This document shows, one piece after another, positions 4,758-6,223 of a DNA stretch of 6,223 bases. Each line of letters begins with the position of its first letter. Within the stretch, counting starts at the first letter, position 1. Both the position numbers and the translations under genes were made by a program. The notes beneath the pieces are model-generated. The model worked only from the letters and a program-made list of their open reading frames with translations. It searched no databases and was not told the DNA's origin. This DNA comes from an uncultured Fretibacterium sp. (GTDB taxonomy: Bacteria; Synergistota; Synergistia; Synergistales; Aminobacteriaceae): the NCBI GenBank assembly GCA_937915755.1, contig CALGGR010000130.1:1-6223 (forward strand). Direction: 5' to 3'.

Positions 4758-6158
4758 TTATTTTATTATCTGGCAGTCGAATAGAACTAATGCGCAAATT
4801 TGAAAATCTTGTTTACCGTTATACAATCCTTGAACTGTTACAGTATCGCCTTTGTTTAAATTAAGCAGGTCAGCTTCATGCTTCCGAGAAAAGTGACAAT
4901 TAATAAAATCAAACGGATTAGGGAAAAATGAGTCATAAGATAAATGCAATATATAACCTTTTCTAGTATTATCAACAACTTCTACAATTCCTTCGCATTT
5001 TATGATCTTACCTTTGTAATTCCTATCAAATCGCATTTGGTTATTCTTTACTTCGTTTATAAGTTTTTTTGCAGGGATTGCACGGTTTGCCTCTTCACGC
5101 TGTTTGATTTCGGCTATAATTCTTTCACGATTATCTTTATTATGAATGCGCGAGGCTATCTCGTATGCTTTTTGGAAATCTACAGAAGTTCCCCAACCTT
5201 CAAGATAAAATCTGTAAATATTGCTAGTGATAATATCATCATTTGCGCCTAAATCAATATTTTCTACTTCATGAATTAATTGATATGCTTTGTTATAATC
5301 CTTTTTTACGCCATCGCCCCAAATATAATAAAAAGCGATATAAACATTAGCTCCAGGATATCCCATTTCTTGAGATTTTATAAACCATTTCAAGGCATTA
5401 TCAACACTCGGAGTTATTCCGTTGCCTCCGTTGTTATAAAGCAACCCTATATAACAAGCAGCTTGAGCGTGTCCGGCTTCAACTGCTTTTTTAAATGTAA
5501 TCATAGCGTCAACGTATTTATTCTCGTTGCATAAATTGAGGCCTTCATTAAAAAGTTTTTCTCCTGCGTCTGTTTCTGTCAGGTAATTATCAGACATATA
5601 ATTATTTGCTAATAACTCTTCTTGCTGTTTTATTTCTTGAAAGGCATTAATTCTTGTCTGTGTATTAGGGATTTTTAAAGCTATTTCCTTTGCTTTATTA
5701 ATATCGATAGCTGTAGCCCAACCGTAAAGATAGAATTTGTAAGCGACTTCATGAACTAAATCGTAATCAAGGTCTTCTATGGAGTGAATTAATTCATAAG
5801 CCTTTTGCAAATCCTTTTGTATCGGAGGATTCCTGTTAATATATAAAATGCCTATATTAAGTTTTGCAGGTTCAAAGCCCATTGCTAGTGATTTTTCATA
5901 CCATTCAAGAGCTTTGTTAAAGTCTTTTTCTATACCATCCCCGCCGTTTTCATAGATTAAGCCTATCATTAAAGCAGCTTTTCCCGGTGAATTCCACTCT
6001 GTTATATCTTTTTCCCATGCCTTTTTTGCTTCGGAATATTTTTTTGCCTTATATAATTCAAAGCCGGTTTCAAAAGGCTTGTGTTCTTGATCTGCTTGAA
6101 CTGGTACTACAAGCGCTAAACTAAATATTACAATAAATACTAAGATAACTTTTTTCAT
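4758..6158 (-). CDS. exported Sel1/TPR-repeat protein with C-terminal OB-fold domain
   Basis: The 466-residue product begins with a Sec signal peptide: MKK, a hydrophobic core (about 4-20), and cleavage probably after VQA (residue 22). No lipobox cysteine is present. Two homologous units follow at about 27-185 and 201-358, offset by 174-175 residues. Each has a TPR-like helix pair, a Sel1 motif (GLIYENGGDGIEKDFNKALEWY in the first; GLLYNNGGNGI in the second) and a matching YGW/EGW segment. The unit has therefore been duplicated in tandem. Residues about 366-466 match the pattern of the tRNA_anti-like OB-fold family: YKGKIIKCEGIVEVV, INCHF, LNKGDTVTVQGLY and a terminal DCQI. Sel1 repeats generally mediate protein-protein contacts, often at the envelope; the partner is unknown. 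The ATG at 6156-6158 is the only start that keeps the signal peptide, but it has no clear Shine-Dalgarno sequence. The gene converges on the primase module and may be host flank or cargo. Confidence 0.85.
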   Translation of the reverse strand: MKKVILVFIVIFSLALVVPVQADQEHKPFETGFELYKAKKYSEAKKAWEKDITEWNSPGKAALMIGLIYENGGDGIEKDFNKALEWYEKSLAMGFEPAKLNIGILYINRNPPIQKDLQKAYELIHSIEDLDYDLVHEVAYKFYLYGWATAIDINKAKEIALKIPNTQTRINAFQEIKQQEELLANNYMSDNYLTETDAGEKLFNEGLNLCNENKYVDAMITFKKAVEAGHAQAACYIGLLYNNGGNGITPSVDNALKWFIKSQEMGYPGANVYIAFYYIWGDGVKKDYNKAYQLIHEVENIDLGANDDIITSNIYRFYLEGWGTSVDFQKAYEIASRIHNKDNRERIIAEIKQREEANRAIPAKKLINEVKNNQMRFDRNYKGKIIKCEGIVEVVDNTRKGYILHLSYDSFFPNPFDFINCHFSRKHEADLLNLNKGDTVTVQGLYNGKQDFQICALVLFDCQIIK

Positions 6159-6177
6159 TCTGTAAAAACTGCTACGT

Positions 6178-6210
6178 AAAAAGTGTAATTTTGTGTTATC
6201 TTCACTTTTT
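6178..6210. repeat. 8-bp inverted repeat upstream of the exported-protein gene
   Basis: AAAAAGTG (6178-6185) and CACTTTTT (6203-6210) are perfect inverted arms separated by 17 bases, centred about 36 bases before the start codon of the minus-strand gene. It could be an operator, or a weak terminator of a gene beyond the window edge. I see no convincing promoter for the exported protein in the 65 bases available. Confidence 0.4.
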
Positions 6211-6223
6211 CGATTATTCCTCG

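Noticed and set aside
4944..5534. Two + strand open frames antisense to the exported-protein gene
   Set aside because: Low-complexity hydrophobic translations without ribosome binding sites; the minus-strand frame carries clear domains over the same bases.
1..6223. tRNA genes, CRISPR array, insertion sequences, att sites, DnaA boxes
   Set aside because: No cloverleaf, no spacer-repeat pattern, no transposase or terminal repeats, and no TTATCCACA-like box was found; the iteron spacing of 9-12 bp is far too short for CRISPR.

Overview
This AT-rich bacterial window carries a compact replication/regulation module of a mobile element on the + strand, followed by a convergent gene for an exported protein on the - strand. 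Consensus-like sigma-70 promoter boxes, AGGAG-type ribosome binding sites and a Sec signal peptide indicate a bacterium. Nothing in the sequence fixes the phylum, and I do not assign one.

Left part (1-996). A gene-free, T-rich leader ends in a strong promoter (TTGATA, 17 bp, TATAAT at 157-185). Its -10 box lies inside a 14-bp dyad that could be the operator of the first gene. That gene (218-550) encodes a 110-residue Cro/C1-type helix-turn-helix protein. It overlaps by 14 bp a small gene (537-932) for a coiled-coil protein with one transmembrane segment, of unknown function. A short leader with a GC hairpin and a possible secondary promoter then precedes the large gene.

Centre (997-3981). 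A 994-residue primase-helicase combines a CHC2-like N-terminus that has lost most zinc ligands, a Toprim catalytic domain, a D5_N domain, a superfamily 3 helicase domain and a C-terminal DNA-binding-like region with an extra tail. This is the P4-alpha/D5-type initiator seen in phage satellites, prophages and some plasmids.

Right of the primase (3982-4757). This 776-bp gene-free region has two hairpins directly after the primase, a mostly featureless stretch, and then a dense cluster of at least ten copies of GGCTTA/TAAGCC. Five of these are the perfect 10-mer TGGCTTATAT. The cluster surrounds an AT-rich core. I read it as the iteron origin recognised by the primase-helicase. Taken together, a repressor-like regulator, a small membrane protein, an initiator and an origin form a self-contained replicon or satellite core. 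No integrase, capsid or packaging gene is visible here.

Right end (4758-6223). A convergent gene encodes a 466-residue exported protein. It has two tandem copies of an approximately 175-residue Sel1/TPR-like unit and a C-terminal OB-fold domain resembling the tRNA_anti-like family. Its intrinsic terminator sits against the last iterons. It may be host sequence flanking the element or cargo; the window does not decide.
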